DNA from: Micropterix aruncella
Lineage: Eukaryota > Arthropoda > Insecta > Lepidoptera > Micropterigidae
Assembly: GCA_944548615.1 (NCBI GenBank)
Contig: OX155955.1
Location: 4,236,517-4,300,516, forward strand
Reading direction: 5' to 3'
DNA length: 64,000 nt
The position numbers were made by a program, and so were the translations under genes. A model generated the notes under the pieces. It made no database searches. It worked only from the letters and a program-made list of their open reading frames with translations, and had not been told where the DNA came from. Of this stretch, positions 1 to 10,831 are shown piece after piece (the first letter of the stretch is position 1; the number at the start of each line of letters is the position of its first letter).

Positions 1-100
1 GGTTTTTCCTTAAATTATTCGTTAAAAGTTGCTTATTTGATCGTACTGATTCACCCACTTCGTGGATATCCCTAAAATTAAAACCGCCTATATGTACCTA
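1..100. repeat. Right end of a family-M TIR MITE (cut by window start)
   Basis: The stretch with TTGCTTATTTGATCG followed by TACTGATTCACCCA matches the right arm of the complete family-M copy at 43579-44043 and of the copy at 4519-4913. Only one arm is present, so the rest lies before the window. The outermost bases have diverged from the CACCCCG terminus of the complete copy. Confidence 0.45.
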
Positions 101-119
101 TTAGTAGATAAGGGTTCCT

Positions 120-430
120 TATAACCTTTGATTATATATGGTATAGCAATCTTATAAGATTGCTCAACTCCATAGTTCGTTTTGGCAACCCTTCTGTGCC
201 AACGAAATGCAGGTGACACTGATAGCATTGACGGCGAAACTGATAGCATTATTTGCTATCTATAATAACATTGATACCGTTTTTTCTTTGTGAAGGACTG
301 ATTATATATACAAACCCATTATTTAACCATAGATAACAAAAATAGCTTTCAATTATTAGTGCCAGCTATCCCATTTTTATACAGGCTAAACAGTCTGTAG
401 ACTAATTGGGTATATTCGGAAATAATTACT
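120..430 (+). repeat. Family X (TIR element), left half
   Basis: It starts with an arm (ATATGGTATAGCAATC, then TTTTGGCAACCC) that is the inverted counterpart of the right end of the same element at 2486-2545. The interior (AATAACATTGATA, TTATTTAACCA, TAGTGCCA) aligns with copies at 10195-10745 and 46620-47125. The copy is split: its right half resumes at 2183 after about 1.75 kb of inserted retroelement debris. Probably a non-autonomous DNA transposon of about 0.75 kb; superfamily not determined. Confidence 0.6.
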
Positions 431-441
431 GAGAGAATAGA

Positions 442-1100
442 ATTTATTTATTTATTTATTTATTTTTAGGAAAACCAACAGCTAATTATAATTTAACAAA
501 AAGAGGAGTAGGATAAAAGAGAGCCAATTAAAGGTTTACACGTTTAAGTAACGTTTAAGAAACATATGTGACCTTTCAATTAAAGCTATCGTTTAAAAAT
601 ACATCAAAAATTAATCAAAAATTAATGCTAAAGAATCCACTGTTGCTGCCTAGCTGAGTTAATACTCGTACAGAATAGATTAAAGTCAAAGCGTTTAATC
701 AAATCATTGAAATTGTCACTTGTTCGCCACAGAAATGCATTTTGCCTATAGTTGGTACCAGCATGAGGAACATGAAGAGCAGGGTTAAATCTATTGAGTT
801 TGGAAGGAACACGGAGATTAATTTTATTTAATAAGTAGCATTGTGAGTGATAAATGAATTATTAAATATAAAACAATAGAATTAGTACGATCAGGGTAGG
901 CAGACGATATAGGCGAGAATACCTGACTAGTGAAAATGCAGTATGGAAACCGGTATCTGACGTGATCATCCTGCGCGAGTGAACGGCGAATGAGCGGGGC
1001 AGCAGCGAAAGCAAGGGTTACAAACATTTTTATACTAAGAAGGAATGAAGCGGGTGTGTATAACACCATTTCTAAGCAATTCAATACATACAATACGAAG
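442..1100 (-). pseudogene. 3' end of a CR1/Jockey-type non-LTR retrotransposon (RT C-terminus)
   Basis: Read on the minus strand, 822 to 636 translates to the end of an RT ORF, with LNRFNPALHVPHAGTNYRQN and then a TAG stop. This matches the C-terminal pattern (..LR.P...LFYVP..KTNYKNN) of the better preserved element at 5551-7440. Upstream, to about 1100, an open but frame-shifted stretch continues the same domain. The 3' end is a short tandem tail, (TTTA)n on the plus strand at 442-466, typical of CR1-group elements. Catalytic RT domains are absent, so this is a dead 5'-truncated fragment. Confidence 0.65.
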
Positions 1101-1184
1101 AAATGAACTGCACTGATAAGTGCGATAGTTTCACAGAGGTATTTCTTAAAAAGCGATGGGAAGTATACAATAGCATAGAGACAG

Positions 1185-1340
1185 ATTAAGCAACTTTGTT
1201 AAAATCAGACACATTGTTGACGATGAACACTGGCTAAGTGTCATTTTTCCGAATATGGATTTTCCCGTATTTCACCCAGACGTACTTGAGCCCTTTCTCG
1301 TTCCCTAGAATGCCATCTATATAAATAAATACAAACGGAG
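1185..1340 (-). pseudogene. Retroelement ORF1 fragment with FP-like C-terminal domain
   Basis: The minus strand reads GNEKGLKYVWVKYGKIHIRK, then NDT and a stop, then PVFIVNNVSDFNK in the same frame. The KGLKYVWV..G.I..RK pattern is the C-terminal domain shared by ORF1 proteins of many insect non-LTR elements and the FP25K-like family. About 50 codons remain, with one stop. It lies between the PD-(D/E)XK fragment (1530-2162) and the RT C-terminus (442-1100), so the block is either a heavily deleted single element or several nested fragments. Confidence 0.5.
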
Positions 1341-1529
1341 CTGCCATGGAATTCACCGACCGGAGTCGGGCCCATCATAATACTATTTTTTTACACTTCT
1401 GGGGGGTGAGCAGTGGATTCCGGACTTACGAACCGGCTGTGGTAGGTTTAGGACAGCTGTCTTGCCACATGTGAGCGTTCACCTTACCACCCATTCACTC
1501 CCCCTTCGAAGCCATAGAATTTGAGATGC
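1341..1529. other. Unassigned spacer between retroelement fragments
   Basis: No convincing coding sequence. The minus strand may continue the nuclease-like ORF upstream with frame disruptions. It contains a G-rich run (TTCTGGGGGGTGAGC) near 1400. Confidence 0.3.
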
Positions 1530-2162
1530 GCAAATCGCAGTTTTAGATAATTTTTCTAAAAAAGAGTTGATTATTTTTCTGGAAAGGCCAAGATCTTTAA
1601 AGAGGTGAAATAGAGATTTAGCTGGCAGGCCACGAGCGCCAACTTCCACCGCGTGAAGGTGAACAGTGAAGCCGTTCCGGGTTACGGCATTTGCAAGATC
1701 ATGGTATTTATTTAATTTGTACTCGTGGTCTTTTGGGATATTTCATTCCCATGGAACAGTTAATTCTACAATAAGAGCCACCTTCCGAGATAGAGAGTAA
1801 AGAGTTATATCTGGACGGAGGGCTGTGCATCCGAGACTTTCAGGGAATTTATACTGCTTAGAGACCGAATCAACCTCCAGAATCCAATCTGTAGCTTTCT
1901 CGATTATTGAGAAAAGTTTTGTAGTTAAATGTTTTTTGCCTTTAGAGCCATCCCGCACAAACTGTATTGGGGGTTTGGAGGATACTGTCAAACCCTTGTT
2001 GGCACGAGCCACTGAGAGACTAATTACCTCGCGAATAACAGCGAGAACTTTGTCATGGCGGTAAGTGTACCGTCCTTGATCTAAGGCCACCTTGCAGCCA
2101 GCTAGAATGTGTCTAGCTGTGCAAGGGGTATTGCTACAGAGGGGACAAGAACTATCCTCGGC
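1530..2162 (-). pseudogene. Retroelement-derived Zn-knuckle plus PD-(D/E)XK-like nuclease fragment
   Basis: On the minus strand from 2160 the frame reads CPLCSNTPCTARHILAGC, a C-x2-C...H...C knuckle. It continues through a basic helix region (YTYRHDKVLAVIREVIS) to RPDITLYS, then VALIVELTVPWE, then a TGA stop at 1743-1745. The same frame then continues with KLNKYHDLANAV and VEVGARG to about 1550. The order D....E-x-T...K/Y...VEVG is what I expect for a PD-(D/E)XK-type fold; similar C-terminal modules occur in RT-related ORFs of diverse animals (from memory, unsearched). It has a single stop and no RT domain. It may act in DNA cleavage during integration in the parent element; this is inference. 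Confidence 0.6.
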
Positions 2163-2182
2163 AGTTCTTGTCCCCTCTGTAG
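2134..2182. repeat. Perfect 20-bp inverted repeat, 9-nt loop, at an insertion junction
   Basis: Left arm 2134-2153 starts CTACAGAGGGGACAAG. The right arm 2163-2182 is its exact reverse complement, and the loop is ATCCTCGGC. It marks the exact point where the nuclease-like fragment ends and family X resumes, which suggests a snap-back or template-switch product of retrotransposon integration. Confidence 0.85.
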
Positions 2183-2545
2183 TCTATTTTAAAATAAAAC
2201 CCGTAAGTATAATGTATTGTATGTAACCTGTATACCAAATTGAAAATTGACATATTTATGTAAAAAATATCAGAATAATAACAACTATGTTTTGAAAAAT
2301 CACTTGTTAATATATTATTATTTTATACCGTATAGGCGTGTCTAGAGCGCCATAAACGGTGCGCCGCCCTACTGTTATACCACGAAAGTCGCCATATTGT
2401 AAAAAAATATAGAGGAATAATAATTTTTTGGTACCATTTACATGAATGTCATTTACAAGTTGCGTTTCGTAGTAAAATCCTGGTTGCCAAATTGTAGTAC
2501 GACATTGAGCAATCTAATACGCTATATAACCAATGGTAAATAAAT
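2183..2545 (+). repeat. Family X, right half
   Basis: AAACCTGTATACCAAATT..., GCGCCGCC.TACTG.TAT, CGTAGTAAAATCCT and GGTTGCCAAA follow the same order as in the copies at 10195-10745 and 46620-47125. The terminal arm (GAGCAATCTAATACGCTATA) is the inverted match of the left arm at 124-190. Confidence 0.6.
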
Positions 2546-2638
2546 GGAGAATATGCCATAGGTGTGTCCCAAACAATCAATTATTTCTATGTACTGGTGC
2601 ATTTCTTTTTGCAGTGTCTGTATGTCTATTAAGGGAAG

Positions 2639-3303
2639 AGCCTGGTTTAAAAGACCAAAAAACAACATGTTTTTCGTGTTTTTTTATAAATCTTTAAATT
2701 GAAATCTATTCATGAATCTTTTACCTCTGGAATAGCGGTTGGTCTCATATTGCTGTAAGTATAAAAAAACTCGCTACTTTTCTTTTTTTTAAATAAACGC
2801 GTTTTTCTCAAACTATGTTTTTCAGATTTGCGATGGTGATAAAAAAAGAGCTACTTGACGGATCTAGTTGTTTGAAAAAAAAATATATTAGTAAATTCTA
2901 ATTTATATGAACAAAAAAAAAACCGAAGAAATGTTTTTATATATTTTGTTTACTAAACACAAAGATTTCTTTAAATCCTTGAAAAATTATAAAATAAAAC
3001 TTTTTGTTATCTTTTTACTTAATTTACAAAATACATATGTAAAAATTAAAAACCTTAGTTTTTTTTTTGTTTCAAGTAAAATTACGCTCTCTATTACTGG
3101 CGCAAGCAGATACCGCCATTTCTGTAGCGGTAGAAAGATTTGTAATTCAATATCTCAAAAATACTCGTTTTTTTTACTATTACAAAAAACATTTTTATAT
3201 TTCAAATGTTAATTAAACTGATATAAAAGATTCATGATCGGATTTTCAGTATAGGTTAAAAAAAACCTGAAAAACATGTTTCTTTGGTGCTCTAAACCAG
3301 GCT
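2639..3303. mobile_element. Family N MITE (TIR about 45 bp)
   Basis: Left arm AGCCTGGTTTAAAAGACC..AACATGTTTTTC and right arm GAAAAACATGTTTCTTTGGTGC..AAACCAGGCT are inverted copies over about 45 bp with few mismatches. The interior is poly-A/T rich. The 101-codon open frame at 2907-3212 is compositional, not a gene. No clear target duplication is visible. Confidence 0.7.
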
Positions 3304-3904
3304 CCACCCTTGTGGTCGATGTCTTGTTTGTACATCATATCAATGTATGTATGCTTTATTGTTGCAAAAATAAATATATTAAAATTAAACGGAAAATATC
3401 AAACCGCCTTTCTGCCTCCGAATCCCTAATGGTCTTCAATTTCTGCGAGATAATATTTTTCCTTGCCTTATTATTTTACTTACTTGGAAATAATCTCAAG
3501 GGAACAACGACCTAGTAAGCAAATAATTGTCTTATTGGTCAATTTACCTGACCGAAAAACAGTGTAACTAACAAGAGCAAGTATTTGGGCTATTCCCGTT
3601 GGCAATATTGTGAAAAGCAAGAGTCTTGCAATATTTTCGATTCATCATTTCGAGTAAAAGACGTAAGCAAAAACGCAGATACGACGAATGAAATGTTTAT
3701 GAACAAAAGTATCTTTATAAACTTTTATATATCTTAAATGTTAGTTTACGCATAACCAAAAATTAACAATTACAGAAACGCAAGCAAGCAAAAGAGAAAT
3801 CGAATACTGGCAATGGAGTCTTTTTAGCTTGAGACTGTATATCTTAAGAAACATTGCTATAAATATTTAAATATATTGATATAAACGTTTATATCAATGT
3901 ATAT
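3304..3904. other. AT-rich spacer, no gene seen
   Basis: No recognisable protein, RNA or repeat arm. Contains scattered T/A runs and short open frames only. Confidence 0.5.
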
Positions 3905-4245
3905 TTTAAATAAATTAACATAAATATATGGTGTTTAGTGTCAAATGAAAGGTGTGTTTGAGTACATTCAGGAAATATACATCTATCTATATGAATAAAT
4001 ACATGTACCACACATATTAAAAAAAACTTAAAAAATTACTATAAATACAATAGTTTACTTTCTCTAACGGCGGTGGTGTTTTTCTTCTTTTTAAAATATT
4101 TACTTGTTTGTATTATATTTGTGGTGTATTATTTACACATATAGACAGATGTATATTTCCTGAATGTACTCAATCAGACCAGAGACTCAATCACATCTTT
4201 CATTTAACACTAAACACGTTTTATATATGTTAATATATTGACATT
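3905..4245. mobile_element. Foldback / MITE-like inverted repeat
   Basis: GTGTTTAGTGTCAAATGAAA..GAGTACATTCAGGAAATA at 3927-3983 recurs inverted at 4145-4226 (TATTTCCTGAATGTACTC..TTTCATTTAACACTAAACAC). The right arm carries an extra stretch of about 15 bp. The spacer is about 150 bp of AT-rich DNA. Non-autonomous; superfamily unknown. Confidence 0.65.
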
Positions 4246-4518
4246 TAAAAATTTGGGCATTTAAACAACTATTTACTTGATATTTTACCAGTTAAAATCG
4301 ATTCAAGCGTTTAGAAGTTATGGTGGAATAAAGAAACGGAAAGCATACTTAGATGAACCCTGAACATATTACACTCCTTCTTTGTTGGGCAGTCGTGTAA
4401 AAAGAAGCATCACTTTGTTTATTTATTGCTTTCACAAAAAATAAACAGATTAAATCCGATATAGCTCAAGTAACAAACGGCGCTATGCACATCTTACGGG
4501 GGCTTTTTAGGCCTGTAT

Positions 4519-4913
4519 CTATAAAGGGATGTTTTACTAGGCTGCAATTTTTTAGTGGGTGAATCAGTACAACAAAACAAGCAGCTTTTGAAAAAAAAAA
4601 TGAAAAAAACAAACAAAAAATTAAAAGAAAAATGAAATTTGTTTTTTTATTTTTTTTTGAATAGTATGAAAAGCTGTGATCACAATGCTCCATCTAGCGA
4701 TAAGTAAAATGTCCCTAATATTGTTAATTTACCGCTAGATGGCGCAACACGCTCAAATATTTCTCAAACCTTTATTTAACAGTCAGCTTCTTCAAATTTT
4801 CAAACGAAAAAAAAAACTAAAATATAAAAAAAAAAACTATTTAAAGTTGTATATTACATTGTACTGATTCACCCTTAAAAAAATGCCCTTCCAGTAAAAA
4901 CACCCCGTATGAA
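4519..4913. mobile_element. Family M MITE, second copy
   Basis: Arms end GTGGGTGAATCAGTACAAC (left) and TGTACTGATTCACCC (right), with AACACCCCGTAT at the right border. Inside, CCGCTAGATGGCGCAACACG and TTTCTCAAACCTTTATTTAA match the inverse strand of the complete copy at 43579-44043. So this is the same family in the opposite internal orientation. Left terminus degraded. Confidence 0.7.
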
Positions 4914-5390
4914 TAGTATAGTTATGGCGTAAAAGCTCAGACACAAACTGCACGACAAATTTCAACTATTAAACGATATAAGGAGATTAGTCACAATACG
5001 GTCCATCCCGGGACAGGAAGAAAAATGACTGTTAGGACGACTAGTGAAAGGGGTCCCGAAGTCCTAATGATATAACACGCGAGCATATATTTTGTCTACT
5101 AAACCCTTCATCATTTATAGCATTTTAAGGTATCTGAATATATTCGTGCGTTCGAGCAAATTGAGATAATTTACTTCGAGCGACATCGATAGCTTCCCAC
5201 TTGATACATAATACCATTGATTTTATAGTGTTATAAAATCAATGATAATACTAATGAGCATGTTTATCTTAAATGATGAAATTTAATCGTATGCATTATA
5301 AATTATTTTGAACTGAAATATCTATAGTCCGAAATAGACATATATCTAAAAATTAAATACAATTACTATTGATTATTTTATTTTATTTTT
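4914..5390. other. Spacer, no gene seen
   Basis: Only short open frames. A small hairpin lies near 5216-5245 (TTGATTTTATA / TATAAAATCAA around GTGT). Confidence 0.45.
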
Positions 5391-7440
5391 CTTTTATTTT
5401 CATTTCTTAGGAAAACTTACAGCTAGTTAAACATATATAGGTACACATTGAGAGATAAGTGCTGAAGGCCAATTAAAAGTTTTCACACATAATAAAAAGA
5501 TACAACAAGTGAATAAACAAACAACTATAACTAGATAGACGCTAATATTTCTAAGAAGAAAAGAACATATTGTTAAGTATAAGTTTCAAATTTCGAGAAG
5601 AGGTGTTGAATAGGTCAATATCAACTTCTCGCGCCAATACATTAAAACATCTACTCGCTCGTATGACATAAGAATTATTCTTATAATTCGTTTTTGCAGT
5701 GGGCACGTAAAACAGGTTGGGATGCCTGAGACGCGCACCAGGGGTACGTAAGCCCAAACGTCCAAGCAACTCGGGACAGTCAACCTTTCCATTTGCAATG
5801 TTTAGAAGATAGGACAGGTCCGCTACGCTCCTTCTTTTGGATAGTGGGAGAATATGGAATTTCTTACAACGCGTTGAATAGCTAGGAATGTATGATTTGA
5901 TTCTGAATTGCAAGTACCTGAGGAACCGTTTTTGAATGCCCTCTATGCGAGTTATATAGGTATCGTAAGATGGGTTCCAAACCTGAGACGCATATTCGAG
6001 ATGACTTCGAACAAATGCACAGTATAGTATTTTGAAGGTTTTAACTTTTTCAAATTCTGCTGACATTCTAATTACAAAACCTAGTGCTTTGGACGCTCTC
6101 TTGACAATGTTGTCAATATGTTCATTAAAAAGCAGCTTAGAATCAAAAGTCACACCTAAATCTTTAATGGAGGAAACTCTAGCCAAGGTGCTATTTTGAA
6201 GTTTGTAATTATATAGAGACGGTAGAGGCTTACGTGTGAAGGAGCAAATATAACACTTAGATACATTAAGGTCTAATTTGTTTAGGAGACAATAAGTTTG
6301 GAATCTATCCAGATCTTCTTGCAGTTTAACAGAATCATCCGGCGTCTTGATAGGGCATATGATCTTCATATCATCTGCATAAAGTAAGATTTTGGTGTGG
6401 TGAAAACTGGTAGAGATGTCATTAATAAAAATAATAAAAAGTAGTGGTCCTAGTAAGGACCCTTGAGGGACTCCTGACGGTATTAACAATGCCGAGGACG
6501 AGTAGCCGTTGAGTACTACCGTTAGTGATCTATTCTGAACGTAGGAGGAGAACCATCTAAATAGATTACCCCTTATTCCAGCACACTGAAGCTTACGCAA
6601 TAAGATTGAGTGGTCTATTCTGTCGAACGCCTTGCTATAATCTGTGTAGACGACATCTATTTGTGCAGGTTGAGACATGTTTTCTGTTAGATAGTCACTA
6701 CATAGAAGGAGATTTGAGGTAGTGGATTTACCCTTAAGGAAACCATGCTGATGTTCAGAGAGTGTTTGCCTCAGAGCAGAATATACCTGGTTATAAACTA
6801 ACCGTTCCAGAACTTTTGCAAATACGCATAACTTCGAGATAGGTCGATAGTTTTCCACTGAGTCCTTTGGCCCTTTCTTATGAATAGGCGTTATAAAAGC
6901 GGATTTCCATATGCTAGGGACAATGCCTTCACTGAGAGATCTTCTATAAAGAAGTGTGAGAGGAACAGATAGACTATTTGCACAACCTAAAATAAAAGTA
7001 GGAGGAAGGTTATCGGGTCCGGCAGATTTCCTTAGATCTAAAGACATAAACTGTTTAACGACTTCCGATTGGAGAATTTCAACTGCCGATATATCTGAAG
7101 ATGACTCGCATATGTTGAAGTACGTGCTGTCATTAGAAGAGATAGCAGATAAACGTAAGGAAGGTGGAATGGAAAAATTCACTGAACATTTTACAGATTT
7201 CATCTCCTTTGTCAGAAGACCGCTGACCTAGCTTTAGTACCGCGGGGTAAGTGTTACACTGATTTTTACTTTTGACGTATGACCAAAAAGCCTTAGGATC
7301 TTCTTTTATTTTATCTTCGACCGATGCAATATAATCTGTAAATAATTCAGATTCAAGTACTTTCGCGCGCTCACGTAGAATCACAAATGACTCATAATCT
7401 GCGCGATTGCCATATCTTTTATATTTAGAGTGGTATTTGA
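5391..7440 (-). pseudogene. CR1/Jockey-type non-LTR retrotransposon, 5'-truncated (reverse transcriptase)
   Basis: A 550-codon frame (7203 to 5551) holds a full RT domain. In order: SAGPDNLPP, WKSAFITPIHKKG, ENYRPISKL, VVYTDYSKAFDRIDH, PSGVPQGSLLGPLLF, the catalytic LLYADDMKI box, LNVSKC, KDLGVTFDSKL and the thumb/C-terminal region ending FFSS. Upstream, to about 7440, the linker from the missing endonuclease (ESFVILRERAKVLESEL, DPKAFWSYVKSK) is present in another frame, so there is at least one frameshift near 7200. The endonuclease and ORF1 are absent, i.e. typical 5' truncation. The 3' UTR runs 5550-5391 and ends in a short T/A-rich tail. Its 5' border abuts a family-X arm at 7441. Function when intact: target-primed reverse transcription. 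This copy cannot move autonomously. Confidence 0.9.
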
Positions 7441-7560
7441 AATTTTCCTATATAAAGTATTAGACTGATTAATTCCATAGCACGTTTTGGCAACTCTTTT
7501 GAGTCGGTGAAATGTAGCTGGCGCTAATAGACAGCACCTCGCAGAAACTGCAATTAATTC
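7441..7560 (+). repeat. Family X arm fragment
   Basis: CTATATAAAGTATTAGACTG, CATAGCACGTTTTGGCAAC and GGTGAAATGTAGCTGGCGCT align with the left arm at 124-215. The retrotransposon at 5391-7440 ends exactly against it. Confidence 0.5.
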
Positions 7561-7799
7561 AGACATTCACTCGTATCATACCCGCGGTAGCTCCCTTTTA
7601 TAAGTACCCCGAATACGACTGGCAAAAGTCCAGAAAAGCTATTTGTACCTTAGCATTTAATTTTATAATCTACTACTAAGCTACAAAGTTTAAACAGCTG
7701 GAGGACATAAAATAAAAAAAAAACATCAAGGAGATGCTGATAGGCCACCCTTTCTATAATCTCTCCGAATTTGAGGGCCATAATTTTTCAAATATTGTG
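7561..7799. other. Spacer, no gene seen
   Basis: AT-rich sequence with an A10 run near 7715. Nothing recognised. Confidence 0.4.
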
Positions 7800-8005
7800 C
7801 CCATTTAACCCCTCACGTTGCGAGGTAAAAACACCTATCACTTTTGCGCGCGACATATTCGCGCGCAAAAAATCGACGCGAGTCAACGGCCTTGAGAAAA
7901 ACGATCATAACTTATAAACCACTAAACGGAATAAAAAAAGATAAAGAGAAAAATGATCGCATTGAAATTTGACATATAAAACATTATAACCTTATCTCGT
8001 AAAAC
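7800..8005 (-). repeat. Family Y interspersed repeat
   Basis: Its reverse complement (ATAATGTTTTATATGTCAAA, GTGGTTTATAAGTTATGATC, TCAAGG..GTTGAC, GGGGTTAAA) aligns over about 190 bp with 23985-24178. That second copy sits as an insertion inside a Z-family element. It contains CG-rich islets (GCGCGCGACATATTCGCGCG). No coding potential. Confidence 0.55.
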
Positions 8006-9072
8006 AATTAAGATAATAATTAATAAATATTACAAAATTGGCAAACTGAAAAAAACTCGCCTATAAAATCATTTCGATTTTTTTGTAAATACAGTTTTTG
8101 TAAATATCAAAAATTGTAAATACAGTTATGTTCTTTATTAAATGCTTTACCAAAACGATATTTTTTTTTTACTTATTTGCATACAAAAATACGGAAAAAA
8201 TATTTATTTATTCAGCCAAGAAAAATTTTATTTATTCTCGTAAAAAAAAATTTTTTTAATTTTTAATTTGTGACTACTTATGGTATTTTTTTATATGAAA
8301 TTCTTTCAAAATAACTTTATTACTACATCACTTCTTCTTAGAAATCACACCAGAACTTTGACCTTTGTCTGATATTATAGAAAAATCTAAAGTTTTGAGA
8401 GTTTCCGCGTTCGAACCTAATAATAAACTTTGAATGCCCATAATATAAAATTCGTTAGATTTTTTCAATTATATTGTCTTATCATAGACTTATTATATGT
8501 CTAATAACTAATTACTATACTCCAAAGAGTCACATTTCATCGAAAAACTATGGAAAATCGCACTTTTTTCTCTCATAGTAATTATCAAAACAAGTTTCAT
8601 TTTCGCGAGCCATATTAGAAAAACAACATATAATGTTCAAAATACGCCTAATTATGTGATAACTTAGGATGTAAATGAAGCAATACCTATTTTATTAGTA
8701 AATTAAAGCGACATTACGTCATATTTCGCGATATATAGGGATATTTCACAAACATTACAAAATAAAAACGGCCATTTTTTCACATTGTTGGCCATTGTTG
8801 ACAAAGTGTTTTCTTCGAAAATTCGTGAAAAACAGCAAATTGATTGTCTAAATTGAATAATCCTAATGGCTAAACTACTTAAAAAGGGAAATTACTTACT
8901 TTTATCCGGTATACACTGCACTTATATCCACAAAACAATTCACAAAACAAACACTTCGCGGAACCTATACGCCGCCGCGGGGGGGCCGATCGACACTGCT
9001 GTTTTGACGTCTAATGCTGAGTTTTTAATTCGGCGGTCGATGTTATCGTCGTTGGCCGGCGAATGAAAGATT
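8006..9072. other. AT-rich region, no gene seen
   Basis: Long A/T homopolymer runs to about 8860. From 8940 the composition switches to GC-rich (CGCCGCCGCGGGGGGGCC), leading into the LTR-like block. Confidence 0.45.
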
Positions 9073-9607
9073 TGTAGGAGCCTACGGCCCTACATACCCA
9101 CAACAAAAAAGTCAATTTCACAGAACAGAAAACTGCAGACTCGCTCAAACTTGCACGCGCAGCTACAGTTAATTTCCAGCTAAATTTGGCAAATATTGCC
9201 CAGGTTAGCGACACATGCGTCGCCCCACTCGTAGCTATTGCATCACCGATCTCCCTATAAAACGCAGTACATTGCATTCGATCATGATCATTCCTTTGGT
9301 GGTCAAGTACACCTACACACCTCTACATCATTCCTTTGGCAGACAGTTGTCACGTGCTAGATCATTCCTTTGGCAGACAGTTGCCACGTGCTACATCATT
9401 AATTCGGCAGGCAGTTACCGCGCTCTACACATCGTCCCATTAGTGGACAGATATCTCGGCTGCACACCTCACTCCTCGACTACACACGCACCGCCACGGC
9501 TTCACCTCGTGCCCACACTACAACACAACGGCGAACACAACTCAAGGCGTTAAGAACTGGCGACTTCGACTCACTTCTCTTCAATCTTCTGAATAAACTC
9601 TTCTACA
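9073..9607 (+). mobile_element. Possible solo LTR or 5' LTR of an LTR retrotransposon
   Basis: The block opens TGTAGGAG and closes CTTCTACA (7 of 8 inverted match, TG..CA ends). It has a TATA-like CCCTATAAAA at about 9253 and AATAAA at 9592-9597. It is much more GC-rich than its flanks. Against it: no second LTR, no visible target duplication, and the polyadenylation signal is very close to the proposed end. It could equally be an unrelated repeat. Confidence 0.3.
9287..9465 (+). repeat. 34-bp tandem repeat inside the LTR-like block
   Basis: Units start at 9287 (longer, 40 bp), 9327, 9361, 9395 and a weak one at 9429. Core ATCATTCCTTTGGCAGACAG followed by TTGCCACGTGCTAC. Units 9327 and 9361 differ by only two bases. 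Each core unit includes CACGTG, an E-box-like palindrome, so it may be a transcription-factor-binding array (inference). Confidence 0.75.
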
Positions 9608-10140
9608 CGGACATCTACGACTCTCATTTACGGAGCAACCTTCATGATGAGAACCACCCTTCGCTCACAATCAATTGGAGTCTAGTGAAGGGTGGCCATT
9701 CTCACAGATTATTTGGCCATGTCGTCCCGCGGTCAGAAAGCATTAAAGTACGACGATTCGAATCGTAAATTGCATTTTTCGCAGCGGCGAGCGCGATATC
9801 CAAAATCGGATGTTACGGATTGTTAGGCGGCCGCCATACATGTCCCCAAATGGATGTTACGTGCTTGAGGGGACTATTACTTAAAAAAGTAGAGCCTTAT
9901 TGTCTGATTACTTTATATAGTCTTATATCTGTACTTTTAGTTTAAAATGCATAAAGTAGATTTAATTTGATTATTTAACATTTTACTGACAATTTGAATA
10001 TTACGATGAATATTAGGCTCCTATTTTGATTATTTATATTTATAGTTTGACAATCAATTAGTTAATTCTTGACTACCTATGTGTATGTTCAGTAAAGAGT
10101 AATAACGAGACTTACTACCAATTATTTTGACACGTCCAAG
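9608..10140. other. Spacer, no gene seen
   Basis: It includes an imperfect hairpin at about 9645-9705 (TGAGAACCACCCTTCGCTCAC pairing with GTGAAGGGTGGCCATTCTCA, where only the first 20 bases of each are informative). A short frame from ATG 9718 has 35 codons and is unrecognised. Confidence 0.35.
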
Positions 10141-10169
10141 AGCGGTCTTTAGCCGTCAATTGGACACGA

Positions 10170-10745
10170 CGAAAATGTAATGTAATGTAATGTAATAGCA
10201 TTGTCCTGCGTAAGTAATAGCAATGTATTTGGCCATCTAAAATAACATTGATAACGACCGGCTTTTATAAATGACTGATTTAAATTAAAACCCACTATTT
10301 AACCAATGATAAGAACAATAAAATTCAATTATAAGTGCCCTCTATTACATTTTTATGTAGGCTAATTACATCACAGAAATAATAGGGAGAAATTGTAATT
10401 TGTATACTCATTAGACTATTGTAACATTAACGTGCCTAATTATAACAAATAAAACCTGTATAGCAAATTAAAATTGATGAAATTCATCATTCTGTAAATA
10501 ATATTAATGTAATAAGAGCTACGATTCGAAAATTCATTTGGTTTTATTTTTTATTTTATTTTGAGTAAGGATACCGCAAGGGTGTTAAAAACGCCATCTA
10601 TTGGGCTACTAAATCTAGAAAATTAATCAATGATTGACACTTTGAGTGCCAGCTACACGTCGCGTTTCCTAGTAAAATCCTAACTGCCAAAACGTATATA
10701 GCATTAAGCAATCTAATACTTTATATCATCAATCTATTAACAATC
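10170..10745 (+). repeat. Family X copy, preceded by (AATGT)n
   Basis: A pentanucleotide AATGT run at 10172-10194 leads into AATAACATTGATAACG, CCACTATTTAACCAATGATA, TTCCTAGTAAAATCCTAACT and AAGCAATCTAATACTTTATA, colinear with the copies at 120/2183 and 46620. The left terminal arm is missing. Confidence 0.6.
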
Positions 10746-10831
10746 TATTCCCAAAAATACTCTAAAATATGATTACCTGTGTTTAAGGTAGATCTGAATA
10801 TAAACTTATTGACGACTACTCATAGAAGACT

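Noticed and set aside
2907..3212. 101-codon open frame
   Set aside because: Lies in the A/T-rich interior of a MITE; composition-driven.
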